Of a DNA stretch of 18,115 bases, positions 6,388-14,511 are shown one piece after another. Origin of the DNA: Phytoactinopolyspora endophytica (GTDB taxonomy: Bacteria > Actinomycetota > Actinomycetes > Jiangellales > Jiangellaceae). Position numbers and translations under genes: made by a program. The notes under the pieces were generated by a model. The model worked only from the letters and a program-made list of their open reading frames with translations. It was not told the origin of the DNA and did not search any database. The stretch lies in NCBI RefSeq assembly GCF_004138495.1, contig NZ_ML142850.1:384638-402752 (forward strand), in the 5' to 3' direction. Position 1 is the stretch's first letter; each line of letters starts with the position of its first letter.

Positions 6388-6651
6388 ATGCCGACAACCA
6401 CATCCGCTACTCCTGTTACAGCCGTCGCCAAGGTATTCATGCACGGCAGGAGTCAAGCCGTCCGCCTCCCCAAGGCGTTCCGGTTCGACAGTGACCGCGT
6501 GCGGGTGCGGCGCGCCGGCCGTGGCCTATATCTCGAGCCGGTCATCACCGACGTTGACGATTGGTTCGCCGCCATGGACCGCCATCAAGATGTGGAGTTC
6601 ATGCCGGAGGGACGCGATCAACCCGATATGCCGGCCGAGCGGTCGCTCTGA
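6388..6651 (+). CDS. vapB: VapB-type antitoxin (AbrB/SpoVT fold)
   Basis: An 87-residue antitoxin. Residues 13-51 (VAKVFMHGRSQAVRLPKAFR, then RVRVRRAGRGLYLEPV) form the swapped-hairpin DNA-binding domain. The acidic tail (DVDDWFAAMDRH..VEFMPEGRDQPDMP) is the usual toxin-binding part. ATG 6388 follows AGGGAGGGG with suitable spacing; a TTG codon lies immediately before it but is too close to the ribosome-binding site. The PIN-domain toxin gene starts 17 bp after its stop. It neutralises the toxin in the cytoplasm and probably represses the operon through the dyad at 6349-6367. Confidence 0.9.
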   Translation: MPTTTSATPVTAVAKVFMHGRSQAVRLPKAFRFDSDRVRVRRAGRGLYLEPVITDVDDWFAAMDRHQDVEFMPEGRDQPDMPAERSL

Positions 6652-6668
6652 CCGGAGGTCCGATCTAC

Positions 6669-7082
6669 ATGGCCGTCTTGCTCGACACCGACACAGCCAT
6701 CGCGCTCATCCGTGACCGCCCCGCGTCTGTGCGGCATCATTACCGGAACGCTCATGCCTCGGGCTACGAAGTGTGGCTCTCCTCAATCAGCCTCTTCGAG
6801 CTCTGGTACGGCGTCAACCGCAGCCGACACGCCGACGAGAACACTGAGCGGCTCGCCGACTTCCTCAGCGGGCCGATCACCATTGCGGATTTCAATGAGC
6901 TCGACGCCGCGCGCGCCGGACAGGTGCGCGCAGAGCTAGCCGCGGCCGGCACACCAATCGGGCCGTACGATCTGCTGATCGCCGGGCAGGCCAGCCGGGC
7001 GGGGCACACGCTGGTCAGCGCGAACACCCGCGAGTTCAAACGGGTCAAAGAACTCGATGTTGAGAATTGGCTCACAGCGTAG
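6669..7082 (+). CDS. vapC: VapC-type PIN-domain ribonuclease toxin
   Basis: A 137-residue PIN-domain protein. Acidic active-site residues are visible: D6 (LLDTDTAIALI), E44 (SISLFELWYGV) and D101 (GPYDLLIAGQA). The fourth position falls in LVSANTREFKRVKELDVENW, where N119-T-REF replaces a second Asp, as is common in the FitB-like VapC branch. By family knowledge it is a Mg-dependent endoribonuclease cutting tRNA or rRNA. ATG 6669 has GGAGG ten bases upstream. The gene ends five bases before the stop of the convergent exporter gene (7088), with no room for a terminator. Confidence 0.92.
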   Translation: MAVLLDTDTAIALIRDRPASVRHHYRNAHASGYEVWLSSISLFELWYGVNRSRHADENTERLADFLSGPITIADFNELDAARAGQVRAELAAAGTPIGPYDLLIAGQASRAGHTLVSANTREFKRVKELDVENWLTA

Positions 7083-7087
7083 GCGCG

Positions 7088-8878
7088 TCAGGGGCGAGAA
7101 ACGTCTCCTCCCCAGGACCGCCACAGCGCGGCGTACGGCCCGTCCGCCGCGATCAGATCGTCGTGCGTACCCAGCTCGGTGATCCGGCCGTCCTCGACGA
7201 CGGCGACCCGGTCGGCGTCGTGCGCCGTGTGCAGCCGATGCGCGATGGTGATCACCGTCCGCCCAGCCAGCACCGCGGCCAGCGATCGCTCAGCGTGCCG
7301 TGCCGTCGTCGGGTCCAGCAGCGACGTCGCCTCGTCGAGGATGAGCGTGTGCGGGTCGAGCAGGACCACCCGCGCCAGCGCGATCTGCTGCGCTTTGGCC
7401 GCGTCCACCTGGAGTCCGCCCGCACCCAGCTGGTTGTCCAGTCCGTCCGGCAGCGCGAATGCCCAGTCCGCGTCGACCGTGTCCAGTGCGGCCAGCAACG
7501 TCTCATCGGGGGCGTCCGGCGCCGCCATGGTGAGGTTCTCCCGCAGACTTCCGATGAACACGTGGTGCTCCTGGGTGACCAGCACCACCTGGCTCTTGTC
7601 CGCCTGCACGTGGGCTACCGGGATCCCGCCGACCAGAACGCTGCCGGTCCGTGGGACATCGATGCCGGCCAGCAGCCGCCCCAGTGTGGTCTTGCCCGCG
7701 CCCGACGGACCGACGATCGCCAGCCGCTCCCCAGGCCGCACGGTGAGATCGATGCCGCGCAGCACGTCCTGTCCCTCGATGTAGGCGTACCGCACATCCA
7801 CGACCTCGATACGTTCATCGGTCGGTGCTGCTTCAGCTGCGGCGCCGGGCATCGGACCGCCGTCCGCAGGATGCGACGTACGGTCCGACGGGACCAGGCC
7901 GACGCCGGCGACTCTGGCCAGCGAGGCCCCGCTACGCTGCAGTTGCTCAGTCCACATCTGGATCCGCTCGATCGGGTCCCTGAGCCGCCACAGGTACAGG
8001 CTGCCCGCCACCACCGCACCCAGGCTCATCACACCCTCCGTGTAGGCGTACCCGCCGACCATCAGCAGCACCGCGACCGGGACGGCGTTGGCGAGATCGC
8101 TGACCGGGAACAGGACCGAGCGCAGGAACAGTGTGCGCACCCGCGTCCTGTACACCTGATCGATCGCGGTATCCATCTCTGTGATCCGTGCCTCGCGCAG
8201 GTCCAGCGCCTCGACGGTACGGGCGCCCTCCGCCGTGGCAACCATGCTCTCCGCGACGTCCGAGCCGGCCTGGCCCTCGGCGAGGTAGGCCGTACGAGCC
8301 CGCTTCAAGTACCAGCGGGTCGCCCAAGCCATCAGCGGCAGCCCGACGACGGCGCAGGCACCGAGCAATGGATGCAGGAAGAACACAGCACCGAAGATGA
8401 ACGTCACCTGCAGGAAGGCCAGAGAGACGTCCGGCGCGGCATTGCGTAGCGTCACACCGACTACCCCGACGTCGGCGGACGCACGCGTCATCAGGTCACC
8501 GGTGCCTGCCCGTTCCGCGACCCGCGACGGCAGGGCCAGCACGCGGTCCACGAACTCTTCGCGCAGCCTCGCCAGTGCCCGCTCGCCGAAGCGGTGCACC
8601 GTGTACCGGGCGAACCTGGTCAGCACCAGCTGGACAATCGCGAGCCCGACGAGGGCCAGCGCCAGAGCGTCGATGGTGGCCACCGAGGCGTCGCCCGACT
8701 CCACCACATCGACCATCTCGCCGACCAGCCACGGAGGCGCCAGCCCGACCAAGGCGGCCAGACAGGTCAAGGCGATGACGGCTGTCATAGCGCGACCGTC
8801 GTCCCGGACCAGCCGCCAGGCGGCTCGTCGCACATCCGGCGCGTCAGCGACCGGCAGCCGCCACTCGTCGTGACTCAC
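7088..8878 (-). CDS. Heterodimeric ABC exporter, subunit with the catalytic Walker motifs
   Basis: A 596-residue half-transporter: six-helix membrane domain (about 30-310) followed by an ATPase domain (about 355-590). The ATPase has a full Walker A (GPSGAGKT, 390-397), Q-loop Gln (VTQEHHVF, Q436), Walker B with catalytic Glu (TLILDE, 511-516) and H-loop (TIAHRL, H547). The ABC signature is lost: LSGGQ is replaced by VDAAK (491-495), just before AQQIALARVVL. Its start GTG 8878 overlaps the stop of the other subunit gene (GTGA), so the pair is translationally coupled and surely forms a heterodimer. The substrate is unknown; drug, lipid or peptide export are all possible. It ends facing vapC. 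Confidence 0.92.
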   Translation of the reverse strand: MSHDEWRLPVADAPDVRRAAWRLVRDDGRAMTAVIALTCLAALVGLAPPWLVGEMVDVVESGDASVATIDALALALVGLAIVQLVLTRFARYTVHRFGERALARLREEFVDRVLALPSRVAERAGTGDLMTRASADVGVVGVTLRNAAPDVSLAFLQVTFIFGAVFFLHPLLGACAVVGLPLMAWATRWYLKRARTAYLAEGQAGSDVAESMVATAEGARTVEALDLREARITEMDTAIDQVYRTRVRTLFLRSVLFPVSDLANAVPVAVLLMVGGYAYTEGVMSLGAVVAGSLYLWRLRDPIERIQMWTEQLQRSGASLARVAGVGLVPSDRTSHPADGGPMPGAAAEAAPTDERIEVVDVRYAYIEGQDVLRGIDLTVRPGERLAIVGPSGAGKTTLGRLLAGIDVPRTGSVLVGGIPVAHVQADKSQVVLVTQEHHVFIGSLRENLTMAAPDAPDETLLAALDTVDADWAFALPDGLDNQLGAGGLQVDAAKAQQIALARVVLLDPHTLILDEATSLLDPTTARHAERSLAAVLAGRTVITIAHRLHTAHDADRVAVVEDGRITELGTHDDLIAADGPYAALWRSWGGDVSRP

Positions 8879-10647
8879 CGTACCGCCCCCTGGAGCAGGT
8901 CGTCCTCGTCCGAGCCACGGAAGACGAGAGCCCGGTATCCCGGCTCGGTCGCCAGCAGCTCCGAGTGTGTGCCGACGGCGGCGACCGTCCCACGGACTAC
9001 GTAGGACACCTGGTCGGCCTGGTCGAGCAGCAGCGGCGACGTGCCGACCACAAGCGTGGTGCGTCCCTGACGGGCTGCTCTCAGCCGGCTCGCGATGGCG
9101 GCTTCGGTGAGTGCGTCCACGGCCGATGTCGGCTCGATGAGCAGCAGCACCTCGGCCTGAGCGAGCAGCGCCCGGGCAAGCCGGATCCGCTGCTGCTGAC
9201 CACCGGACAGGTTGCGTGCCTGTGCCTCGATCGGAGCCGCCAGACCGTCCCGGAGGGCGGCAACGATATCGTCGGCGCTCGCTGTGTGCAGCGCGTCGTC
9301 GATCTCACTGTCGCTGACGATCGTGTCGCGGTGGCTACCTCCAGAGCCGTCGTCCCGCCGGCCGCTCCCGACGCCATCTCGCAGTGTCCCGGCGAAAAGG
9401 TAGGCATCCTGATCGGCGACCAGGATCCGGCTCCTCACCTCGGCCAGCGCCATCTCGGACAACGGGACGTCGCCCCAGGTGGTGTCCGACTCGGTATAGC
9501 GGCCGAGCCGGTCCACGATCGCAGCCGCTTCCGCTGCGTCGGAGCTCACCAGCGCGGACATCCGCCCGGCGGGCACGGTCAGCTGCGATTCCGGATCGCG
9601 CATGTCCGCCGGCTCACGAGGTCCGTCGGCGGTGGACGGCCCATCCTGGATGCCGGGCGACATCGCCAGGATGCGCACCACCCGTCGCGCGGACACGATG
9701 CCGCGGGTGATGTCGTCGGCGCTTTCGATGAGGGCCGACACTGGCAAGACGAGCACGGCGACGTAGCCGTAGACGGCGACCATCTCGCCCACCGTGATCG
9801 TGCCATCGACAGCCTGGCGTGCGGCGAGCCACACGACGGCGCCGACGAACACGATCGGCAGGCCCGCCCCGACCGCCTCAACCCAGCTGGTGATCGCGCC
9901 GACCCGGTACCCATCACTGCGCAGCGCCGCAGAACGGCCTCGGTAGCGTTCCGCGAACACCGCCTTGCCACCGATGCCGAACAGGACGCGAAGGCCGGAC
10001 ACGATGTCGCCCGCACGCGCGGTCAGCGCTCCTTGCTGCTCGCGATACGTGGTCTCGGCGCCGCGTAGCCGGCCGAGCAGCGGACCGATCAGCAGCGCCA
10101 GCGCCGGGACGCCCAGCAGCACGACGACGGCGAGCAGCGGCGAAATGGCGAACAACAGCGACGCCACCACCACGTAAGCGACCACTGCGCCCACGCCGGG
10201 CCCGGTCACCGTCATGACCTGGCTGATCCGGCCGACGTCGGCCGTCTGTACGGCGGCGATCTCACCGGAGGAAACATTGCGCGGCAGGGTGGCGCCCAAG
10301 CGCACAGCTTGCCGCACCACGACCTGGACCGTGCGATATGCCGCGTCGGTGCGGGCGAAGGTCATGGTGCGGTGCCTGAGCAAGCCGAAGCCGGCGTTCA
10401 GGACGCCGACGGCCAGAACCGCGGAGACCCATAGTGCGAGCGTCGCCATGTCGCCGCTGTTGATTCCGTCGTCAATCGCTCTCGCCGTCAGGTACGGCGG
10501 CGCGATGTGCACGCACATCGACAGGCTGCCCCACAGAGCCCCACGCAGCGCCCGCGTCCACTGCCGGATTACCAGCCACCAGAGATAACGCACCGGACCA
10601 CGGCTGTCCGGTATCCCCGGATCCGCATGCGGGACGTGGCGGCTCAT
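8875..10647 (-). CDS. Heterodimeric ABC exporter, subunit with the signature motif and degenerate P-loop
   Basis: A 590-residue half-transporter with a membrane domain (about 22-320) and an ATPase domain (about 355-570). The signature is intact (NLSGGQQQRIRLARALL, 479-495), but the ATP-binding motifs are not: the Walker A place reads ALVSSDAAEAA (365-375) with no Gly-Lys loop, Walker B reads LLLIEP with Ile in place of Asp (504) though Glu 505 is kept, and the switch His is Ser (VVGTSPLLL, 537). The Q-loop ADQDAYLF is present. Similar degenerate first subunits are known in actinobacterial exporter pairs. ATG 10647 has AAGGA close upstream. A 148-bp gap separates it from the divergent kinase gene at 10796, so both promoters lie there. 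Confidence 0.92.
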   Translation of the reverse strand: MSRHVPHADPGIPDSRGPVRYLWWLVIRQWTRALRGALWGSLSMCVHIAPPYLTARAIDDGINSGDMATLALWVSAVLAVGVLNAGFGLLRHRTMTFARTDAAYRTVQVVVRQAVRLGATLPRNVSSGEIAAVQTADVGRISQVMTVTGPGVGAVVAYVVVASLLFAISPLLAVVVLLGVPALALLIGPLLGRLRGAETTYREQQGALTARAGDIVSGLRVLFGIGGKAVFAERYRGRSAALRSDGYRVGAITSWVEAVGAGLPIVFVGAVVWLAARQAVDGTITVGEMVAVYGYVAVLVLPVSALIESADDITRGIVSARRVVRILAMSPGIQDGPSTADGPREPADMRDPESQLTVPAGRMSALVSSDAAEAAAIVDRLGRYTESDTTWGDVPLSEMALAEVRSRILVADQDAYLFAGTLRDGVGSGRRDDGSGGSHRDTIVSDSEIDDALHTASADDIVAALRDGLAAPIEAQARNLSGGQQQRIRLARALLAQAEVLLLIEPTSAVDALTEAAIASRLRAARQGRTTLVVGTSPLLLDQADQVSYVVRGTVAAVGTHSELLATEPGYRALVFRGSDEDDLLQGAVR

Positions 10648-10795
10648 GCCGTCCTTACGAGTTCAGGGCCGAGCAATCCGCAGTCCTTCCATCGACCTTC
10701 GCATTGAACCATGGCGTCGCCATCGTGATCCGACGGGTGTCCGGGGCGAAGAAATTCCGTGGCAACGCGTACGCCGATCGGGTCATGATGGCCCG

Positions 10796-11779
10796 GTGAC
10801 CGACAGCGCCGACGCCGATGTGACGTTCGTGTGTGAGGCGTTCGGCCTTGGGGAGCTCCGCGGTGCACGCCGCGTCGCACGTGGCGCCATGGGTGCCGTG
10901 TGGCGTATCGACGCGGATCCGCCAGGCTCGTCGTCGACGGCCACGTACGCCGCCAAGGAACTGTTCTGGGAGGTCCCTTCGGCGAGCGCGGCCGAGGACG
11001 AGGTGCGCTTCACGGGTCGGTGCCGGCAGGCCGGCGTACCGAGCCCCAGGTCCCTGGCCGCAACGGCAGGCGGATATGTGGCGCACGATCCGTTAGGGCA
11101 GGCTTGGCGTGTCTATGAGTGGGTCGACGGCGAGGTGCCGGACCGGACCGACACCGAGACCGTCCAGTGGCTGGCCGGGCAGCTCGGCCGCATCCACGCT
11201 CTCGGGCTCGAGCCGGGCGACGACGCCAAGCCGGACCCGTTCTATCAGCGCGTTGACGTCGACTGGGACGAGCTCGCCGACGACGCGTCACGCGCCGGTG
11301 TGGACTGGTGGCCCGCGCTCGAAGCGGCGACTCCCCAGCTGGTCGAGCTCTCGTGCCTGGTCAACGCCTCGCCGGACGGGCGGCCCATCATGTGCCATCG
11401 CGATCCGAAAGCGAGCAATGTCCTTCGCGACGCGGCCGGACGCCGATGGCTCGTCGACTGGGACAACGCCGGACCGATGGCCCCGTGGCGCGAGCTCGGC
11501 CTGTTGCTGATGCACCATCTCGCCGACGTCGATGCGCTCCGGGTGATCGGGGCGTGTTACCGCGACCATGGCGGCCCCGCACAGCTCGGTACGGCGCAAG
11601 GCTTCGCGACCGGCCTGGCGACATGGCTGAACTTCCTGCGCGGCCAGGCAGGAGTGCTTCTGGACCCCAAGGCCACGCCTGACCATCGGCAGTTCGCTGA
11701 ACAACGCGTCACCGGGCTTCTGCGCAACATTCCGGCCTTGGAACAACTCGACCACGCCGCCAGCGCCGCCGCGCCGTAG
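10796..11779 (+). CDS. APH-like phosphotransferase
   Basis: A 327-residue protein of the aminoglycoside phosphotransferase/choline kinase-like superfamily. Visible elements are the N-lobe loop ARGAMGAVWRI (28-38), the candidate ATP-binding Lys in YAAKEL (K54), a hinge RVYEWVDGEVP (105-115), the catalytic loop CHRDPKASNVL (HxDxxxxN, 201-208) and the metal-binding WLVDWDNAGP (218-227). A full catalytic set suggests an active kinase, but its substrate is not evident and antibiotic resistance should not be assumed. The start GTG 10796 lacks a ribosome-binding site. CATGAT at about 10784-10789, a few bases upstream, could be the -10 of a leaderless transcript. It diverges from the ABC exporter genes. 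It resembles the partial kinase at the left edge. Confidence 0.85.
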   Translation: MTDSADADVTFVCEAFGLGELRGARRVARGAMGAVWRIDADPPGSSSTATYAAKELFWEVPSASAAEDEVRFTGRCRQAGVPSPRSLAATAGGYVAHDPLGQAWRVYEWVDGEVPDRTDTETVQWLAGQLGRIHALGLEPGDDAKPDPFYQRVDVDWDELADDASRAGVDWWPALEAATPQLVELSCLVNASPDGRPIMCHRDPKASNVLRDAAGRRWLVDWDNAGPMAPWRELGLLLMHHLADVDALRVIGACYRDHGGPAQLGTAQGFATGLATWLNFLRGQAGVLLDPKATPDHRQFAEQRVTGLLRNIPALEQLDHAASAAAP

Positions 11780-12033
11780 ACGGATCAGGAGTCTGCGGTC
11801 ACACGCTCTGCCATGGCGTCTCGTGTGCCTTCGAGGAACTCGTTTGGCGAAACCTACCGGCGCCACCGTGACATGCCCACCGAATCCTGACTACACCGAG
11901 ATCGAGATGGAGTATCGCAGCTCACCGACCTTGTCGGAGTAGGGGCGTACGCTCTTTGCCCACAGAGGTGAAGCGCTGGTTCGGCGACAGGGAAGCACAA
12001 CGGGCAGGTGCGACATGAAGCGGTGGTGTCGAG
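11780..12033 (+). other. Intergenic region without a clear gene
   Basis: This 254-bp gap follows the kinase stop and precedes the YjbR-like gene. No open frame here has convincing family features. A short dyad CCGAC-N3-GTCGG (11925-11937) is present, and TACGCT (11949-11954) could be a -10 for the downstream gene, but neither is strong. No terminator with a U-tract was seen after 11779. Confidence 0.4.
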
Positions 12034-12411
12034 ATGGCTGATCAGGATGATGTGCGCCGTATCGCGCTCTCGTTGCCCGAGACGGTGGAGTCCGATGAGA
12101 GGTTCGCGTTCTCGGTCTTGAACAAGGGCAAGGAAAAGGGCATCGCCTGGGTGTGGCTAGAGCGCGTCGAGCCCAAGAAGCCACGCGTTCCACGCCCCGA
12201 TGTGCTCGCTGTACGCGTCGCCAATCAGGGCGCAAAAGAAGAGCTTCTCGCGTCCGACCGTGACAAATTCTTTACTGAACCGCACTACAACGGCTTCCCA
12301 GCCGTGCTCATCCGACTGCCGGAGGTCGACCAGGACGAACTACGAGAGCTCCTTACCGATGCCTGGCGATGCCAAGCACCCCGCGCACTGGTCAAGGAGT
12401 CCGGAATCTAG
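12034..12411 (+). CDS. YjbR/MmcQ-like (CyaY-fold) protein
   Basis: A 125-residue soluble protein matching the MmcQ/YjbR family: DDVRRIALSLPETVESDERFAFSV at the start, GIAWVWLER, VLAVRVANQGAKEELLASDRDKFFTEPHYNGFPAVLIRLPEVDQDELRELLTDAWRCQAPRALV at the end (key landmarks: FFTEPHYNGFPAVL and DAWRCQAP). The family folds like CyaY and includes DNA-binding members, but its role is poorly known. ATG 12034 is preceded only by a G-rich stretch. It stands alone; the convergent acetyltransferase gene ends 19 bp beyond its stop. Confidence 0.9.
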   Translation: MADQDDVRRIALSLPETVESDERFAFSVLNKGKEKGIAWVWLERVEPKKPRVPRPDVLAVRVANQGAKEELLASDRDKFFTEPHYNGFPAVLIRLPEVDQDELRELLTDAWRCQAPRALVKESGI

Positions 12412-12430
12412 CCCGCACGCTGGCGCAGTC

Positions 12431-13189
12431 TCAGCGACGGCCCGAATGGACACCCTGTTCTCCGGGCCGGGAGAGCTTCCAAAGCCAGCCGATGGGACGC
12501 AGGCCCAAACGCGCCGCCACCCGCTGCGACGACTGGTTCGTCGCGGACGTGCTATATAACAGCCGTCGTCCGCTCGGCGCCATCAGCGTCGCCCATTGAG
12601 CGGTCACCGCCGCGGCGTGCCCCTGACCTCGGAAGTCCGGGTGAGTCCAGACGCCCGCCTCGGCCCCTCGAGCGGTCTGGGCCGGCGTGTTGCACATGGC
12701 GATGACCTGGCCCTGATGCGTGGCCATTGCCCACGGGCCCAGGTTCCCAGCGAGAAGCTGGTCCCATTCGTCAACGTCCCAGTCGCCGGGATGAGCATCG
12801 CGGACGGCCTCCACCTGCGCAGAACCGGACAGCACCATGTCTGCTGTGGCCGCGAACCCGACGCCGGATGGAATCAGATAGCTCGGACCAGACGACCTCT
12901 CCACCGCGCCGAATGCGTCCTCAAGGAGACCCTGACAGCGAGCGAGTGACGCGGGCGGCCGGCCCGAAGCACAGGGCTCCGTCTCGCTCAAGACGAGATC
13001 CGTCAGCTCGTCCGCAAGCATGTCCGGCACGCCCGCCCCAACCGCTACCCGACGCGCACTACCTGTCGCGCCGATCACCAGATAATGCGAGCCCGGGATA
13101 CGTCCGTCGCTGTTCATATCCCACAGCGTTTCCATCTCGATCTGAAGCAACTCGACGTCACTGAGCAGTTCGGAAGCATCAACGGCCAT
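12431..13189 (-). CDS. GNAT-family N-acetyltransferase
   Basis: A 252-residue protein whose last 110 residues form a GNAT domain: WAMATHQGQVIAMCNTP (beta strands), EAGVWTHPDFRGQGHAAAVTAQW with the acetyl-CoA pyrophosphate loop RGQGHA (187-192), then LLYSTSATNQSSQRVAARLGL. The first half has no recognisable motif and may be a second, degenerate GNAT-like part, as in several actinobacterial members. ATG 13189 is preferred; GTG 13201 in frame lies almost on its own GGGAG. It follows the quinone-oxidoreductase gene by 56 bp on the same strand and may be co-transcribed with it. The acceptor substrate is unknown. Confidence 0.85.
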   Translation of the reverse strand: MAVDASELLSDVELLQIEMETLWDMNSDGRIPGSHYLVIGATGSARRVAVGAGVPDMLADELTDLVLSETEPCASGRPPASLARCQGLLEDAFGAVERSSGPSYLIPSGVGFAATADMVLSGSAQVEAVRDAHPGDWDVDEWDQLLAGNLGPWAMATHQGQVIAMCNTPAQTARGAEAGVWTHPDFRGQGHAAAVTAQWATLMAPSGRRLLYSTSATNQSSQRVAARLGLRPIGWLWKLSRPGEQGVHSGRR

Positions 13190-13245
13190 GTCGCCGGACA
13201 CTCCCGGCCGACGGACGCTCGATCACACCGTTTTCTCCCACCGCG

Positions 13246-14217
13246 TCAGGGCTTGAGCACGACCTTGCCGGTGGTCTCCCTGTTCTCGAGCGCGACGTGT
13301 GCCGCCGCTGCTTCGGACAGCGGGAAGGCCTGGATGGTAGGAATCATCCTCCCTTCTGCGGCGGCCCGCAGCGCCCGCTCCTCACGCTCCGAGAATCTCT
13401 CTCGCTCGCTCAGCAGGTGTCCAAGCGCATCGATGGTCGTCAGGCTCCGCGACTTCTGCAGCTCGGGATCGAGATGGGGCTCGTGCCTGGATGCGTTCCC
13501 GATGCTCACGAACCGGCCGCCGTCGGCGAGCAGGCCGAACGCAGAATCCGCCTTCTCGCCTCCGACGCCGTCGAGAACGACAGTGACCCGACGGCCGCCG
13601 AGCTGCTCGCGCACCGTGCCGGACCAGTCTGGTCGGTTGTAGTCGACGGCGACGTCGGCGCCAAGGTCACGCACGGCCGCGACTTTGGACGGCCCGCCCG
13701 CGGCGCCCACCACCGTCGCGCCGAGATTGTGGGCGTACTGGACCAGAAGGCGGCCGATCCCTCCGGCCGCGGAGTTGACCAGAACGACGTCCTCGGGAGT
13801 GAGTTCAGCGACGTCGAGCATGCCCAGTGTCGTGGCCCCGGTGCGGACCATGGCCACCGCGGTGTCGACGTCCAGCCCATCTGGGATCGGCTGCACATCG
13901 ACGACGTCCGCGACCGCCTTCTCCGCGTAACCGCCGGGCTGGCCCGCGGCCGTGACCACTCCGGTGCCGATCCACGACGGGTCGACCCCGGCGCCGACCG
14001 CATCGACGACGCCCGCCACTTCACTTCCGAATATGGTCGGGAGCTCGGGAAGCGGCGGGCCGATCGCCAGGCCAGCCCTCATCGCTGTCTCGATCAGGTG
14101 CAGACCCGCTACCTCGACGACGATGCTGACCTGGCCGTCCCCGGGCGTGGGGTCGGGCACGGTCTCGTAGGTCAGGTTCTCAGCTGGACCGAACTCACGT
14201 AAAACGACTGCGCGCAT
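13246..14217 (-). CDS. Quinone oxidoreductase-like MDR-family NADPH dehydrogenase
   Basis: A 323-residue medium-chain dehydrogenase/reductase without the zinc-ligand pattern of alcohol dehydrogenases, so of the NADPH:quinone reductase type. Landmarks are MRAVVLREFGPAENL, the GSEVAGVV segment (64-71), the Rossmann loop NSAAGGIGRLLVQYA (148-162) with AAGGIG suited to NADP, LGADVAVDYNRPDW and the C-terminal ENRETTGKVVLKP. It probably reduces quinones or enones with NADPH in the cytoplasm. ATG 14217 has AGGAG six to seven bases upstream. A MerR/SoxR-type palindrome about 47-68 bp before the start suggests induction by a redox or electrophile signal. The acetyltransferase gene follows. Confidence 0.92.
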   Translation of the reverse strand: MRAVVLREFGPAENLTYETVPDPTPGDGQVSIVVEVAGLHLIETAMRAGLAIGPPLPELPTIFGSEVAGVVDAVGAGVDPSWIGTGVVTAAGQPGGYAEKAVADVVDVQPIPDGLDVDTAVAMVRTGATTLGMLDVAELTPEDVVLVNSAAGGIGRLLVQYAHNLGATVVGAAGGPSKVAAVRDLGADVAVDYNRPDWSGTVREQLGGRRVTVVLDGVGGEKADSAFGLLADGGRFVSIGNASRHEPHLDPELQKSRSLTTIDALGHLLSERERFSEREERALRAAAEGRMIPTIQAFPLSEAAAAHVALENRETTGKVVLKP

Positions 14218-14263
14218 GATGTTCTCCTAAGGGACGCGTTCTCTGACGTCCCCAAGGCTGCAT

Positions 14264-14285
14264 CCTCAACTAAAGTTGAGGTCAA
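14264..14285 (-). promoter_or_regulatory. MerR/SoxR-type operator-promoter of the oxidoreductase gene
   Basis: A perfect 7-bp dyad CCTCAAC-taaa-GTTGAGG spans 14264-14281. On the minus strand it sits directly behind a near-consensus -35, TTGACC (14285-14280). That is the MerR-family arrangement, in which the regulator binds the overlong spacer. The dyad is close to the SoxR box (CCTCAAG-N4-CTTGAGG). The -10 at 19-bp spacing (CAGCCT) is poor, as expected for a promoter needing an activator. No MerR-family gene is in the window. Confidence 0.7.
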
Positions 14286-14511
14286 ACTGCTTTCGCTCTC
14301 AGCGGACCGCCGAGGAGTTCGCCCACCGCCGCCACCCCACCAGCGCCGCACCGAAAGGGCTACGAAGCCGCGCTTAGAGCGCCGGTGGCGCCAGCGATCT
14401 ACCGTCCCCGAACTGCAAGGCCGGAGAACGAGGCGGACTTGGGTATGCGCGTCGACGGCCTCAGGTCGCAGGCCCCACCCAGGATGGGAAGAATTCGCCG
14501 GGGGACCGTGG
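14286..14511 (+). other. Intergenic region between divergent oxidoreductase and PPOX genes
   Basis: The whole gap between the two divergent starts (14218-14563) is 346 bp. Its ends hold the two promoters listed separately. The middle 226 bp show no open frame with recognisable features on either strand and no repeat that I could find. Confidence 0.5.

Noticed and set aside
6349..6390. Insertion-site hypothesis for the vapBC pair, because of the local AT-rich stretch
   Set aside because: No direct repeats, integrase or tRNA end was found; AT-rich DNA is expected at a promoter.
7067..8449. 460-codon plus-strand frame
   Set aside because: Antisense to the ABC exporter subunit with intact Walker motifs; the product is histidine/arginine-rich low-complexity sequence.
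11891..12235. 114-codon minus-strand frame with a less biased end (RPYSDKVGELRYSISIS)
   Set aside because: The first part is antisense to the YjbR-like gene and arginine-rich. The last 24 residues look protein-like but match no family I know and have no start of their own with a ribosome-binding site.
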